DNA from: Candidatus Doudnabacteria bacterium | GTDB lineage: Bacteria > Patescibacteriota > Doudnabacteria > UBA920 > 2-01-FULL-46-14 | DNA length: 38,607 nucleotides | NCBI GenBank assembly: GCA_023246055.1 | Contig: JAHFJD010000005.1 | Location: 1 to 38,607, forward strand | Reading direction: 5' to 3' | Part shown: piece by piece, positions 14,067 through 21,175 of the stretch | Layout of the letters: each line of letters opens with the position of its first letter | Numbering within the stretch: the first letter of the stretch is position 1 | Translations under genes and position numbers: made by a program | The notes under the pieces: generated by a model | Databases searched by the model: none | What the model was told of the DNA's origin: nothing | Seen by the model: the letters and a program-made list of their open reading frames with translations, nothing else

Positions 14067-15044
14067 TTATTGCTGGCATTTCGGGCAAAAGCTCCCTGTC
14101 CTCCCTCCCAGTTTAACACTTTTTATCAGAGTTCCGCATTTTTTGCAACGCTGCCCATACCGGCCATAAACCATGTGCGCTCGGCCGTAGCGGCCTTCCG
14201 TGCCATCCACCTTGAAAAAATCCCCGACTGAAGAACCTTGGGCTTTGACTGCGGCGTTCAGCACTTTCGGTATCGCCTGAAAAATCGCCAAAAATTCAGG
14301 GCGGTGCAGCGAACGCAGTGTCCGCGCCGGTCGCACACCCGCCCAATATAAAATTTCATCCGAATAAATATTGCCAATGCCAGCGACAACTCGCGGATCC
14401 ATGAGAAATAGTTTGATAGAAAACTTTGGCCGGCGCTTGGCTTTGGCCCCGAGATATTCCATTGTCAGTTCTCGGGGTTCTGGACCGTATTCGGCGAGCT
14501 CGCGCACATTTTTTAGGTCTTCGTCTTGGACGAGACGCAAATACCCAAACTGCCGCATATCATTATAATAGAGGCGGGAGCCGTCAAAAAAAATAAAAAT
14601 CACATGAGTATATTTATGCGGCAGTACCTCGCGGCGAGCATTCGGGAGATTGAGAATTTTCATATTTTTTTTCTCGCCCTTCTTGGCAAACACCAGCTGA
14701 CCCGTCATTTTGAGGTGTACGAGCAATAACATCCGCGACCTCACTCGGTCCGCCGCGTGGCGGACTCCCCTCTCCGATATCGGAGAGGGGCTGGGGGTGA
14801 GGTTGCGAACCAGTTCCATTATCAACATCTTCGCTCTTCTCTTGATACTTATTATCCGGCATCCCCTTAACATCTCGCGGAATTCTTGCGCCTTTGCTTT
14901 ATCATTATTTCGAATATTGCTCACCACCTTGGGGCCCATGCTCACGATCTTGGGCAAACGAACAGTGACATCCGCAATTTTCTTGCCCACAATGGTTCGT
15001 TCTAATCCCCTTCTAATTGTCTCTACCTCTGGTAACTCTGGCAT
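14067..15044 (-). CDS. fpg (mutM): Formamidopyrimidine-DNA glycosylase
   Basis: A 325-residue bifunctional base-excision repair glycosylase removing oxidised purines. Visible are the catalytic N-terminus PELPEVE (Pro2, Glu3), the Lys of VHLKMTGQLVF, the helix-two-turn-helix GIGNIYSDEILYWAGVRPAR and the C-terminal zinc finger CKKCGTLIKSVKLGG ... FCPKCQQ. It is longer than the usual 270-280 residues partly because a 66-bp palindromic repeat is inserted in frame at 14738-14803, adding 22 residues before the RMLLLVHLKMTG segment. A second, different MPELPEVET coding stretch lies 81 bases upstream. Confidence 0.92.
   Translation of the reverse strand: MPELPEVETIRRGLERTIVGKKIADVTVRLPKIVSMGPKVVSNIRNNDKAKAQEFREMLRGCRIISIKRRAKMLIMELVRNLTPSPSPISERGVRHAADRVRSRMLLLVHLKMTGQLVFAKKGEKKNMKILNLPNARREVLPHKYTHVIFIFFDGSRLYYNDMRQFGYLRLVQDEDLKNVRELAEYGPEPRELTMEYLGAKAKRRPKFSIKLFLMDPRVVAGIGNIYSDEILYWAGVRPARTLRSLHRPEFLAIFQAIPKVLNAAVKAQGSSVGDFFKVDGTEGRYGRAHMVYGRYGQRCKKCGTLIKSVKLGGRTGSFCPKCQQ
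14738..14803. repeat. 66-bp palindromic repeat inserted in frame within fpg
   Basis: It is bounded by ACCTCAC and GTGAGGT and contains CCCCTCTCCGAT/ATCGGAGAGGGG and GTCCGCC/GGCGGAC hairpins. Its length is exactly 22 codons, so the gene stays open and gains LTPSPSPISERG plus an Arg-rich tail. Related hairpins occur in the VWA gene (about 36485-36522) and intergenically at 26720-26740. Confidence 0.65.
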
Positions 15045-15053
15045 AAGAATACT

Positions 15054-15125
15054 TTATAGCTTGCCCCGTAGTGACCAGTCTGACTGGTCTACTATCGGGG
15101 TTTCCACTTCTGGAAGTTCAGGCAT
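15054..15125 (-). other. Upstream ORF duplicating the Fpg N-terminus
   Basis: A 23-codon ORF MPELPEVETPIVDQSDWSLR ... ending TAA, nine bases before the fpg start. Its first nine residues are the same as those of Fpg but the codons differ at several third positions, so it is not a recent copy. It could be the stump of an older fpg allele replaced by recombination, or a regulatory upstream ORF. A GACCAGTC/GACTGGTC hairpin lies inside it. Confidence 0.5.
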
Positions 15126-15229
15126 ATTTGGCTTGTAGCTGGTAGCTGGTAGCTGGTAGAATAAACCTAAGATTCTGTCTATATTAGTATACAGCTTATT
15201 ACTTATAGCTTACCACTTACTGCTGATTT

Positions 15230-16732
15230 ATGACTTATCACACTATCTTAGAAAATCTGAAAAAAACATACATCCCGGCAGATATCAAACTGTTCGAGAA
15301 AGCTTACGATTTCGCCAAAGCCGCGCACGCGGGGCAAAAACGAAAATCTGGAGACGATTACATCACGCACAGTCTCGCGGTAGCCAATTACCTCGGCAAC
15401 CATCTGCACATGGATATCGACACACTAGTCGCTGGACTCCTCCATGATGTTCCAGAGGATACTACAGTTCCGCTGGCAGAGATCAAAAAAACTTTTGGCA
15501 AGGAAATTGCGTTCATGGTCGAGGGCATTACCAAACTCGGCAAAATCAAACTCCGAAACCAAAAAGACGAAACCTACATCGAAACTCTCCGCAAAATGTT
15601 TTTCAGCATGGCGGCGGATATTCGCGTAGTGCTCATCAAGCTGGCGGATCGCCTACATAATCTGCAGACTCTCTCGTTTTTGCCTCCGGAAAAACAGGAA
15701 CGGATCGCTCGTGAAACTCTCGAGGTTTATGCCCCGATCGCGGATCGCCTGGGGATGGGCGAGCTCAAAGGCGAGCTTGAGGATTTGAGTTTTATTTATG
15801 CCTACCCCAAAGAGCACGAGTGGCTGCGCGAACAGGGCGAGGTCCGCTTTGAGCAAATGCGCGAATACATAGAGAGAACAAAAAAAACCGTGCAAAAAGA
15901 ACTCAAAGAAGCCGGCATCAAAACAAATGGAATTCACGGCCGGGCCAAGCACCGTTATAGTCTCTACCAAAAACTGCTGCGCGCGCGGTACGGCCGGGAT
16001 ATAAACAAAATCTATGATCTCGTGGCCTTGCGCATCATCACACCCACCTTGGAAAACTGCTATGCCACGCTCGGGGTCCTGCATTCCAAATACAAACCCC
16101 TGCCCGGCCGCATCAAGGACTATATCGCATTTCCCAAACCCAACGGCTACCGCAGCATTCATACCACTGTGTTCGGACCCGAAGGGCGGATCATGGAGGT
16201 CCAAATCCGCACGCCGGAAATGCATTCCGAGGCCGAGTATGGCATTGCGGCTCACTGGGCTTATACTGAACGTGGCAAACCAGATTGGGGCTACAAGGTG
16301 CCAGAGCAGCTGGAGTGGGTGAGGGAGCTGCGGGATTGGCAAAAAGACATCGGCGGCAACCCCGATGATTTTATGGAAGCCCTGCACATTGACTTTTTCA
16401 AAAACCGGATCTTTATCTTTACGCCCCGCGGTGACGTGAAGGATCTTCCCGAAGGCGCCACTGCTCTCGATATGGCTTTTGCGGTGCACACCGGGCTTGG
16501 CCTGCATGCGCAAGGCGCCAAGATCAACGGCAAAATGGGCAAGCTCGCTGACGAACTGGAAAACGGCGATGTGGTGGAGATCATCAAAGCCCACCAAATC
16601 AATGTGTCCCGCGATTGGGTGAACATTGCCAAGACCTCGAGTGCCAGATCAAAAATCAAATCTTATCTCAAAGATCATTCCCGCGGCTGGGGTTTCCTCC
16701 CCGAGTTCCGGTTCATGAACCGAAAAAAATGA
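15230..16732 (+). CDS. rel: RelA/SpoT-type (p)ppGpp synthetase/hydrolase
   Basis: A 500-residue protein. The HD hydrolase domain occupies about residues 20-180 (YITHSLAVANYL, AGLLHDVPEDT, IKLADRLHNLQT), so the hydrolase residues are intact. The synthetase domain spans about 225-340 (RDINKIYDLVALRII, IKDYIAFPKPNGYRSIHTTV, EVQIRTPEMHSEAEYGIAAH). A TGS domain lies at about 390-450. The zinc-finger and ACT domains normally at the C-terminus are absent. It should make and degrade the stringent-response alarmone. Its last codons form part of a 51-bp repeat found again at 17383. Divergent from fpg; 15126-15229 holds AGCTGGT tandem repeats. Confidence 0.92.
   Translation: MTYHTILENLKKTYIPADIKLFEKAYDFAKAAHAGQKRKSGDDYITHSLAVANYLGNHLHMDIDTLVAGLLHDVPEDTTVPLAEIKKTFGKEIAFMVEGITKLGKIKLRNQKDETYIETLRKMFFSMAADIRVVLIKLADRLHNLQTLSFLPPEKQERIARETLEVYAPIADRLGMGELKGELEDLSFIYAYPKEHEWLREQGEVRFEQMREYIERTKKTVQKELKEAGIKTNGIHGRAKHRYSLYQKLLRARYGRDINKIYDLVALRIITPTLENCYATLGVLHSKYKPLPGRIKDYIAFPKPNGYRSIHTTVFGPEGRIMEVQIRTPEMHSEAEYGIAAHWAYTERGKPDWGYKVPEQLEWVRELRDWQKDIGGNPDDFMEALHIDFFKNRIFIFTPRGDVKDLPEGATALDMAFAVHTGLGLHAQGAKINGKMGKLADELENGDVVEIIKAHQINVSRDWVNIAKTSSARSKIKSYLKDHSRGWGFLPEFRFMNRKK
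16680..16730 (+). repeat. Direct repeat at the 3' end of rel (copy 1)
   Basis: 51 bp beginning CCCGCGGCTGGGGTTT and including the palindrome TTCGGTTCATGAACCGAA-like core; it encodes the last residues of Rel. Copy 2 at 17383-17433 differs at about four positions. Confidence 0.65.
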
Positions 16733-16751
16733 CCCGCCAATTCGGCGGGTC
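16731..16751 (+). terminator. Terminator-like hairpin after rel
   Basis: GACCCGCC AATT CGGCGGGTC forms a compact stem overlapping the rel stop codon. An A-run precedes it but no T-run follows on the plus strand, so its efficiency is uncertain. Confidence 0.5.
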
Positions 16752-16796
16752 ATCCCCGTCCGCCAAAGGCGGAGTGATCCAGTCTCTGCAGTCCTC

Positions 16797-16832
16797 TTGA
16801 CAAATGTATTAAAAATGTCTATATTTAATACA
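16797..16832 (+). promoter_or_regulatory. Promoter and operator of the RelB/YafQ-type module
   Basis: -35 TTGACA at 16797-16802 and -10 TATATT at 16820-16825, 17-bp spacer. TGTATTAAA (16805-16813) and TTTAATACA (16824-16832) form a perfect 9-bp inverted repeat overlapping the -10, as expected for an antitoxin autoregulation site. Confidence 0.7.
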
Positions 16833-16852
16833 AACCATTAATATTGAATCTC

Positions 16853-17119
16853 ATGAACACTACCCTTCACGTTACGATTGACAAACAAATTAAAGATAAA
16901 GCCCAAAAACTGGCTAAAGAAATCGGGCTGGATATTAGCACTATTGTCAAAGCCAGTTTACAGACCTTTGTGCAAACCGAGAGTTTTTACGTAGAAAAAA
17001 CTCATAAAATCACCCCGCGCTTGGCCGCTACTATTTCACTTTCTAGAAAAGAGTTAGCCAAGGGTAAGGCTTTCGGCCCCTTCACTGGCAAAGAACTGGA
17101 TGCTTTTTTGTTAAAATAA
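16853..17119 (+). CDS. RelB/DinJ-type antitoxin
   Basis: An 88-residue protein. The N-terminus MNTTLHVTIDKQIKDKAQKL then AKEIGLDISTIVKASLQTF is a ribbon-helix-helix DNA-binding fold of the RelB/DinJ type. The C-terminal part (GPFTGKELDAFLLK) is the toxin-wrapping region. I used ATG 16853; a TTG three codons earlier is less likely. The stop overlaps the toxin start as TAATG. The protein should neutralise the toxin and repress the operon through the 9-bp inverted repeat. Confidence 0.8.
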   Translation: MNTTLHVTIDKQIKDKAQKLAKEIGLDISTIVKASLQTFVQTESFYVEKTHKITPRLAATISLSRKELAKGKAFGPFTGKELDAFLLK

Positions 17120-17376
17120 TGCGTTATCTTGCAAGCAAGAAATTCAAAAAAAGCTTTGACCGACTTCCTAAATCCGTCAGACTACAGTTTATCAATCGCA
17201 GAAAACTTTTTGAATCCGAACCATACCACCCCCTGCTGCATAATCACTCATTGACAGGCCGATTTGCTGACTGCAGAAGCTTTAATGTCAATGGCGATGT
17301 TAGAATAATCTTTGCTTACATTGATGAAGGAACAGTTCATCTAATCGATATTGGCACGCACAGCCAACTTTATTGA
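17119..17376 (+). CDS. YafQ-type mRNA interferase toxin
   Basis: An 85-residue protein with the YafQ pattern: KKFKKSFDRLPKS, then EPYHPLLHNHSLTGRFADCR and GDVRIIFAYIDEGTVHLIDIGTHSQLY. The conserved His residues and the RIIF strand are those expected in a ribosome-dependent endoribonuclease of the RelE superfamily. Translation is coupled to the antitoxin. Confidence 0.85.
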   Translation: MRYLASKKFKKSFDRLPKSVRLQFINRRKLFESEPYHPLLHNHSLTGRFADCRSFNVNGDVRIIFAYIDEGTVHLIDIGTHSQLY

Positions 17377-17382
17377 TAATCC

Positions 17383-17433
17383 CCCGCGGCTGGGGTTTTT
17401 TCCCAGAGTTTCGGTTCATGAACCGAAAAAAAT
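17383..17433 (+). repeat. Direct repeat of the rel 3' end (copy 2)
   Basis: It repeats 16680-16730 with about four substitutions and keeps the CGGTTCATGAACCG palindrome and the A7 run. Together the two copies bracket the toxin-antitoxin module exactly. Copy 2 is followed by a terminator (17434-17466, AAACCCCAA ... TTGGGGTTTTT). Confidence 0.65.
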
Positions 17434-17466
17434 AAACCCCAACTCCACGAAGGAATTGGGGTTTTT
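17434..17466 (+). terminator. Rho-independent terminator after the YafQ-type module
   Basis: AAACCCCAACTCC pairs with GGAATTGGGGTTT with a short loop and is followed by T residues. It is the only textbook terminator associated with a plus-strand module here. Confidence 0.7.
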
Positions 17467-17490
17467 AAGTCTTTGCGCCCGTCCGCAATC

Positions 17491-17916
17491 TTACCGCTGC
17501 TTGGGCTTCGGGATTACCGGTGCCTGCGGACCGAACGCCGGGTCGCCGAGCTTTTCCAAGTAAGCTTTCATCACCGCTTCTTGATCGCGTGGCGGATTGT
17601 ACGCATCAACCCTGGCGGTCAGCCTGGTGAGCCGATCCTTGGTCTTCTGATCCGGCTTGTCGCCCGCAAGCTTTTTGGTGCGGTTCAGCTCCGCGGACAA
17701 ATCCAACCAGCTTTTTAACGCAGCGTCACTCGCCTTCAGATAGCGCAAGTAAGCTACATTAAGCTCCACGCCGCTTTTGACCGAGGCCTTCAGTTGGGCA
17801 AACGCCGCGTCCCGCTCGACCAGAACCGGCTGATGCTTCGCGAGCATTTTCTCCAGCGTAGCAAACGGGTCAGCGGTTTGAAAAAACAGAACAAACGCAA
17901 ACAGAACATTGAACAT
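17491..17916 (-). CDS. Small secreted helical protein
   Basis: A 141-residue protein with a signal-peptide-like N-terminus (MFNVLFAFVLFFQTADPF) and a charged helical remainder ending in PQAPVIPKPKQR. The start is fixed by a strong GAGGAGGT eight bases before the ATG. I recognise no family. Its leader contains CAAGATTGGCTCC, related to the leaders at 21961 and 22490. A hairpin at 17991-18027 (AGAAAGGAA ... TTCCTTTCT) separates it from the upstream gene. Confidence 0.55.
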   Translation of the reverse strand: MFNVLFAFVLFFQTADPFATLEKMLAKHQPVLVERDAAFAQLKASVKSGVELNVAYLRYLKASDAALKSWLDLSAELNRTKKLAGDKPDQKTKDRLTRLTARVDAYNPPRDQEAVMKAYLEKLGDPAFGPQAPVIPKPKQR

Positions 17917-18035
17917 TGTGAACCTCCTCTAGATTTGGAGCCAATCTTGAATCCTCATCTGTCTTAGGCGGATCGAGAACTCAAGAAAGGTGAGAAAGGA
18001 AATTGCAAATCGATTGCTATTCCTTTCTCTAGTAA

Positions 18036-18827
18036 CTATCTTTTGCGCTTCTTTTTCTGGGGCTTCTGTGGTCTGTCATGCCTCCGGCCTATGGCATAGA
18101 ATCGGCCGCTTACCGCTGCCACACCGCCGCCGACATCAACTGGCGGGACCAACGAGCCCGCTCCTTCATTTTGAAAATAGCGGCTCATGACTTCTCCCAA
18201 GTCTTGCGGAGTGATAGTGCTTCGCGGCATGAAAAAGGTGCAGGTCACGAGTACCGGAGCGCGCCTTTTGACAATCCTAGCCGCCTCTGTGATCCATTCT
18301 CGCCAGTTCCTGGACCAATGCATGCTGTTTAGGCAAAACACAAGGTCTGCAGAATGAGACGGAACAGAGGGCACACTTCTGGCATCGCTTTGGATAATTG
18401 TTACCCGATCTGCAATACCAAGAGTAGCTGCGATCGCTCTTGCTCGATCAAGCATTCCTTGCGAGTGATCAACGAGCGTGAATCGATAACCAGTTTGAGT
18501 AGCAAGCCACAGCTCATAGGAAGCTGGACCGCATCCCAGCGACACAATGTGAGACGCATCAGGCAATCTTTTTACATGTCTGATGATGTGAACAATAGTC
18601 GCAAGTTGGAACGCCAAATTTTCGTAAGCTCCGTAGACCCGCGAAACATCATCCTGGTATGCAATCATTTCCTGGTCTGATGCAGCAATATTGGCATAGC
18701 CGCGACGCTTGTCATCGATCATGGTCAAAGCCGCTTCCCGCGTTAATGTTTGTTGTTCCGGGAAATGTGTCTGCCAGAAAGCCAAAAAATCTTCCAAAGC
18801 TTCTTCGGTAATGATAGTGTTTAGCAT
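18036..18827 (-). CDS. SAM-dependent methyltransferase
   Basis: A 263-residue class I methyltransferase: motif I HIVSLGCGPASYELWLAT at about residue 93, motif II FTLVDHSQGMLDRARAIA, and SADLVFCLNSMHWSRNWREW as the motif IV region. The pattern resembles UbiE/type-11 small-molecule methyltransferases. AGGGGG precedes the ATG. It is a stand-alone minus-strand gene between toxin-antitoxin modules. The C-terminus is unusually basic (RPQKPQKKKRKR), perhaps an appended or read-through tail. 18828-19045 upstream contains nothing I can identify. Confidence 0.75.
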   Translation of the reverse strand: MLNTIITEEALEDFLAFWQTHFPEQQTLTREAALTMIDDKRRGYANIAASDQEMIAYQDDVSRVYGAYENLAFQLATIVHIIRHVKRLPDASHIVSLGCGPASYELWLATQTGYRFTLVDHSQGMLDRARAIAATLGIADRVTIIQSDARSVPSVPSHSADLVFCLNSMHWSRNWREWITEAARIVKRRAPVLVTCTFFMPRSTITPQDLGEVMSRYFQNEGAGSLVPPVDVGGGVAAVSGRFYAIGRRHDRPQKPQKKKRKR

Positions 18828-19045
18828 GATTCCCCCTAATATTTGCGAACAAATAAGGACGCCGTGCGTCCTCTGAAATTCTCTTAAATTGTCCGACTAT
18901 ACAATAGCACCTTTTCCGGAAACTGTCCAGCCTGCCAGCCTCTGACAGGGGCCGAGATTTAAAGAGGACGCTAAAAATCCCAGGCCTCTTGCCTTTGACC
19001 GACAGACTGAACACTTCCCGCAAAAATATTGAAATAAAATCCGAA

Positions 19046-19079
19046 TTGACATTCGCACTTCATCTGATAAAATAGATTT
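19046..19079 (+). promoter_or_regulatory. Leaderless promoter of toxin-antitoxin module 2
   Basis: -35 TTGACA (19046-19051), 16-bp spacer, -10 TAAAAT (19068-19073). The antitoxin ATG follows six bases after the -10 box, at the expected initiation site. Confidence 0.7.
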
Positions 19080-19295
19080 ATGAATCACTCCGCGGAAACA
19101 ATCAAAGATGAAATATCGAGCCTGCGTAGCGAGGTAGCTGTGCTTCGGTCTATAATCATTGGCTTTCTGGGAGAAGATCGCGAGGGCCGATACCGACAAG
19201 AGTTTGTGAAAAAAACCTTGAAAGCCGCAAAAGAGAAACCGGGTTTTGCCTTTAGAAGCGCCGGAGAATTTTTGAAACAACTCAAGAACATCTAA
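19080..19295 (+). CDS. Antitoxin of RelE-type module 2
   Basis: A 71-residue protein: helical N-terminus (ETIKDEISSLRSEVAVLRSI) and basic C-terminus (FAFRSAGEFLKQLKNI). I know no precise family, but size, position and the TAATG overlap with a RelE-type toxin identify the role. The promoter makes a leaderless message. Confidence 0.7.
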   Translation: MNHSAETIKDEISSLRSEVAVLRSIIIGFLGEDREGRYRQEFVKKTLKAAKEKPGFAFRSAGEFLKQLKNI

Positions 19296-19555
19296 TGCAG
19301 CTTGTTTACAGCGCCGGTTTTCTCAAGTCGCTTTCCCGATTTCCGGACAAGATTCAAAAGAAAACCGCCTCTCTGCTTATGATTTTGCAAAATAATCCGT
19401 TTCACCCCCTGCTTCATACCAAGAAACTCACCGGCGCGCTTGCCGGATTTTTTTCTTTCCGCATCACCCGAGATTACCGGATAATTTTCGAGTTTGCAGA
19501 CCCCAACACTATCCGTCTCATTCGCGCAGCAAACCGCAAAGAAATTTACCGCTGA
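19295..19555 (+). CDS. RelE/ParE-superfamily toxin (module 2)
   Basis: An 86-residue toxin: YSAGFLKSLSRFPDKIQKKT, NPFHPLLHTKKLTGALAGFF, then SFRITRDYRIIFEF and a C-terminal RAANRKEIYR. The FRITRDYRIIF strand and terminal basic residues are typical of this superfamily of ribosome-dependent RNases. A boxA-like motif and structured repeat follow directly. Confidence 0.85.
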   Translation: MQLVYSAGFLKSLSRFPDKIQKKTASLLMILQNNPFHPLLHTKKLTGALAGFFSFRITRDYRIIFEFADPNTIRLIRAANRKEIYR

Positions 19556-19643
19556 TTTTCAAAGAGCCATTTTAGAGAGATTCATTTTCATCTCTCTTCT
19601 GGAGGGAAAATGTTTTTTTACATTTCCGTCCCAGAAGAAAGAT
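19554..19643 (-). repeat. Junction element S1: boxA-like motif plus short imperfect hairpin
   Basis: Minus-strand boxA-like GGCTCTTTGAAAATC (19556-19570) and a hairpin at 19590-19643 with arms ATCTCTCTTCTGGAG and CCCAGAAGAAAGAT around a T-rich loop. It lacks the 101-bp insertion present in the copies at 25061 and 30103, so it gives the ancestral form. Confidence 0.6.
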
Positions 19644-19659
19644 AAATGCGGAAATGCAA

Positions 19660-19762
19660 TTGACAGGTCGCGGCTTTACGGATTAAACTATCGTTATGTA
19701 CCCCGTTAGAAATGTCTGCGGTTTCAACGGCGGCGCATAATTAACCATTTATTTCTAACGGG
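19660..19762 (+). promoter_or_regulatory. Promoter, 14-codon leader ORF and hairpin before hicB
   Basis: -35 TTGACA at 19660-19665 and -10 TAAACT at 19684-19689. A leader ORF MYPVRNVCGFNGGA lies at 19696-19740. CCCGTTAGAAAT (19702-19713) and ATTTCTAACGGG (19751-19762) form a perfect 12-bp stem whose 3' arm touches the hicB ATG. Nearly the same 100 bases precede the DUF433 antitoxin at 30381. Confidence 0.7.
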
Positions 19763-19993
19763 ATGAAAAACCTGTATTACAATCTCATTTTTCAACCAGA
19801 ACCAGAAGGCGGTTTTACTGTAATTGTTCCGGCCTTGCCTGGATGCATTACCTATGGAAAAAATCTGGAAGAGGCAAAGGATATGGCGTCAGACGCTATC
19901 AAGGGATACATTGCCAGTCTGCGCAAAGACCGCGAGCGGATTCCCACTGACGAGAAAAGCTTTATCAGCTCCGTTCAGGTGCATGTCGCCTAA
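19763..19993 (+). CDS. hicB: HicB-family antitoxin
   Basis: A 76-residue antitoxin with the HicB half-RNase-H fold: YYNLIFQPEPEGGFTVIVPA, LPGCITYGKNLEEAKDMASD, AIKGYIASL. It is shorter than HicB proteins with a separate DNA-binding domain, so autoregulation may depend on the leader instead. It overlaps the toxin start by 11 bases. Confidence 0.85.
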   Translation: MKNLYYNLIFQPEPEGGFTVIVPALPGCITYGKNLEEAKDMASDAIKGYIASLRKDRERIPTDEKSFISSVQVHVA

Positions 19994-20198
19994 ACTGCAG
20001 GCTCTGAACTCGAAACAAGTCATCAAAATCCTCAAGCTTCATGGCTTTCGGCTGGATCACACCACTGGAAGTCATTTTATTTTCTACCAGCCGGAAACCA
20101 AACGACGGGTCACAGTTCCGTACCATACCAAAGATCTGCCAAAAGGCACCCTGCTCTCCATATTGAAACAGGCTGATATTTCCAGAGATGAATTGTAA
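19983..20198 (+). CDS. hicA: HicA-family mRNA interferase toxin
   Basis: A 71-residue toxin from the ATG at 19983: SKQVIKILKLHGFRLDHTTG, SHFIFYQPETKRRVTVPYHT, KDLPKGTLLSILKQADIS. The His of GSH is the catalytic residue of the double-stranded-RBD-like fold. It overlaps hicB. Downstream (20199-20425) there is no gene, only a boxA-like motif and two common hairpins. Confidence 0.85.
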   Translation: MSPKLQALNSKQVIKILKLHGFRLDHTTGSHFIFYQPETKRRVTVPYHTKDLPKGTLLSILKQADISRDEL

Positions 20199-20270
20199 TG
20201 CGACTCTCGTTTCCGGAAATCCTGATCAATAAAACGCGAGAGGGCTTTTCGCCGCGGTGTATTGTTTTTT

Positions 20271-20316
20271 GATTGTGAAAGTGCTAATCCCGTCCGCCCT
20301 GGGCGGACTGGGGAAC
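20271..20316 (-). repeat. boxA-like motif and GTCCGCC hairpin repeat
   Basis: Minus-strand GCACTTTCACAATC (20271-20284), a weaker boxA match with the same AATCAAAAAAC continuation, then GCTAATCCCGTCCGCC/GGGCGGAC, which is repeated at 23150-23180. Confidence 0.4.
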
Positions 20317-20425
20317 CAATTTCGGAAACGCTACATGCTGGATTCCCGCTTGCGCGGGAATGACAGAAAGTACTGTCCCCGAAAAAGGTCCCGTCATAAA
20401 CGACAGGACAAATGCGGTGAGGCGG

Positions 20426-20854
20426 TTAACTATGGCAGTCCATAAAATCGCCCTGATAGTTAACTTCCAAAACCTCGCGCAGATTTTCCGGCAAAGAGTT
20501 GATGGCCCGCAGAGCCCAGCCTGACATCACATCCACACGGACTTTCTTGAATCCGCGTTTGACACATCGCCTGACTGCGGCTTTCATAATCGTCTTACCG
20601 TAGCCCTGCCGGCGATGGTCCGGATGAACATACAGCGCCACAATCGTTGGCTGTCCGTAATTTTTCTCGCCGCGCGGTGCAATTGTAGCTACACCGACAA
20701 TTTTCCCTTCCGTCATTCCGGCAATCACCTCGTCACAGCAATAAATCCTGTCTCCGGAAAGTAAACTGCCGACGTTCATGTGATCTCTGCGAAATAACTC
20801 TTCGTCACGCATCCAAACGTGGAGCTCGTCTTTGAAAATCCGCTTGCATTTCAT
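20426..20854 (-). CDS. GNAT-family N-acetyltransferase
   Basis: A 142-residue protein with acetyl-CoA-binding motif A, VALYVHPDHRRQGYGKTIMK (R-x-x-G-x-G), at about residues 72-91 and a preceding strand VGVATIAPRGE. Acceptor unknown. AAGGGGG lies just before the ATG. It is a single minus-strand gene between plus-strand toxin-antitoxin modules, a common kind of cargo in cassette arrays. Confidence 0.85.
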   Translation of the reverse strand: MKCKRIFKDELHVWMRDEELFRRDHMNVGSLLSGDRIYCCDEVIAGMTEGKIVGVATIAPRGEKNYGQPTIVALYVHPDHRRQGYGKTIMKAAVRRCVKRGFKKVRVDVMSGWALRAINSLPENLREVLEVNYQGDFMDCHS

Positions 20855-20960
20855 AAGTCCCCCTTATGGTTATTGCTATTAATTATCGTTTTTGCTTTTC
20901 ATCCCTCTTCTGGAACAAGGATGAATTACCCCGCCGACCTGTGACTAGATGGATAGTAAA

Positions 20961-20989
20961 TTGACATGAGCCATTCATTTCCGTATATT
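20961..20989 (+). promoter_or_regulatory. Leaderless promoter of PIN module 1
   Basis: TTGACA at 20961-20966, 17-bp spacer, TATATT at 20984-20989, ATG at 20996, i.e. at the expected transcription start. Confidence 0.7.
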
Positions 20990-20995
20990 AAATTT

Positions 20996-21166
20996 ATGAA
21001 TGGATCAATCATCAAAACTAATCGGGCTAAACCTCAACTTTACCAAGTTAAACGTGACCTGACCGCCTGGAAATCGATTCAAGGAATGTGGAAGAAAAAA
21101 CGGGTGGCAGATCCTGTAGCTTGGCAGAGAAAAATCCGCAAAGAATGGGAACGTGGCTTGGTTTAA
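20996..21166 (+). CDS. Antitoxin of PIN-domain module 1
   Basis: A 56-residue basic protein (MNGSIIKTNRAKPQLYQVKR ... WKKKRVADPVAWQRKIRKEW). An in-frame ATG at 20966 lies in the -35 box and cannot be the start. The family is not named, but the position nine bases before a PIN gene and the small Trp-rich C-terminus fit a VapB-like antitoxin. Confidence 0.65.
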   Translation: MNGSIIKTNRAKPQLYQVKRDLTAWKSIQGMWKKKRVADPVAWQRKIRKEWERGLV

Positions 21167-21175
21167 CCTGTCCTG

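Noticed and set aside
15653-16597. 314-codon minus-strand frame opposite rel
   Set aside because: The plus strand encodes all HD, synthetase and TGS motifs; the opposite frame has no recognisable features.
19702-19762. Integron attC site suggested by GTTAGAA ... TTCTAAC and cassette-like gene content
   Set aside because: The half-sites face the wrong way (attC needs RYYYAAC before GTTRRRY), no integrase is in the window, and the 3' arm abuts a start codon. I describe it as a leader hairpin instead.
20284-20362. GTCCGCC/GGGCGGAC and ATTCCCGC/GCGGGAAT hairpins as part of a new system
   Set aside because: They look like common dispersed palindromes found in many bacterial genomes; only two copies are here and they do not track the boxA-like elements.
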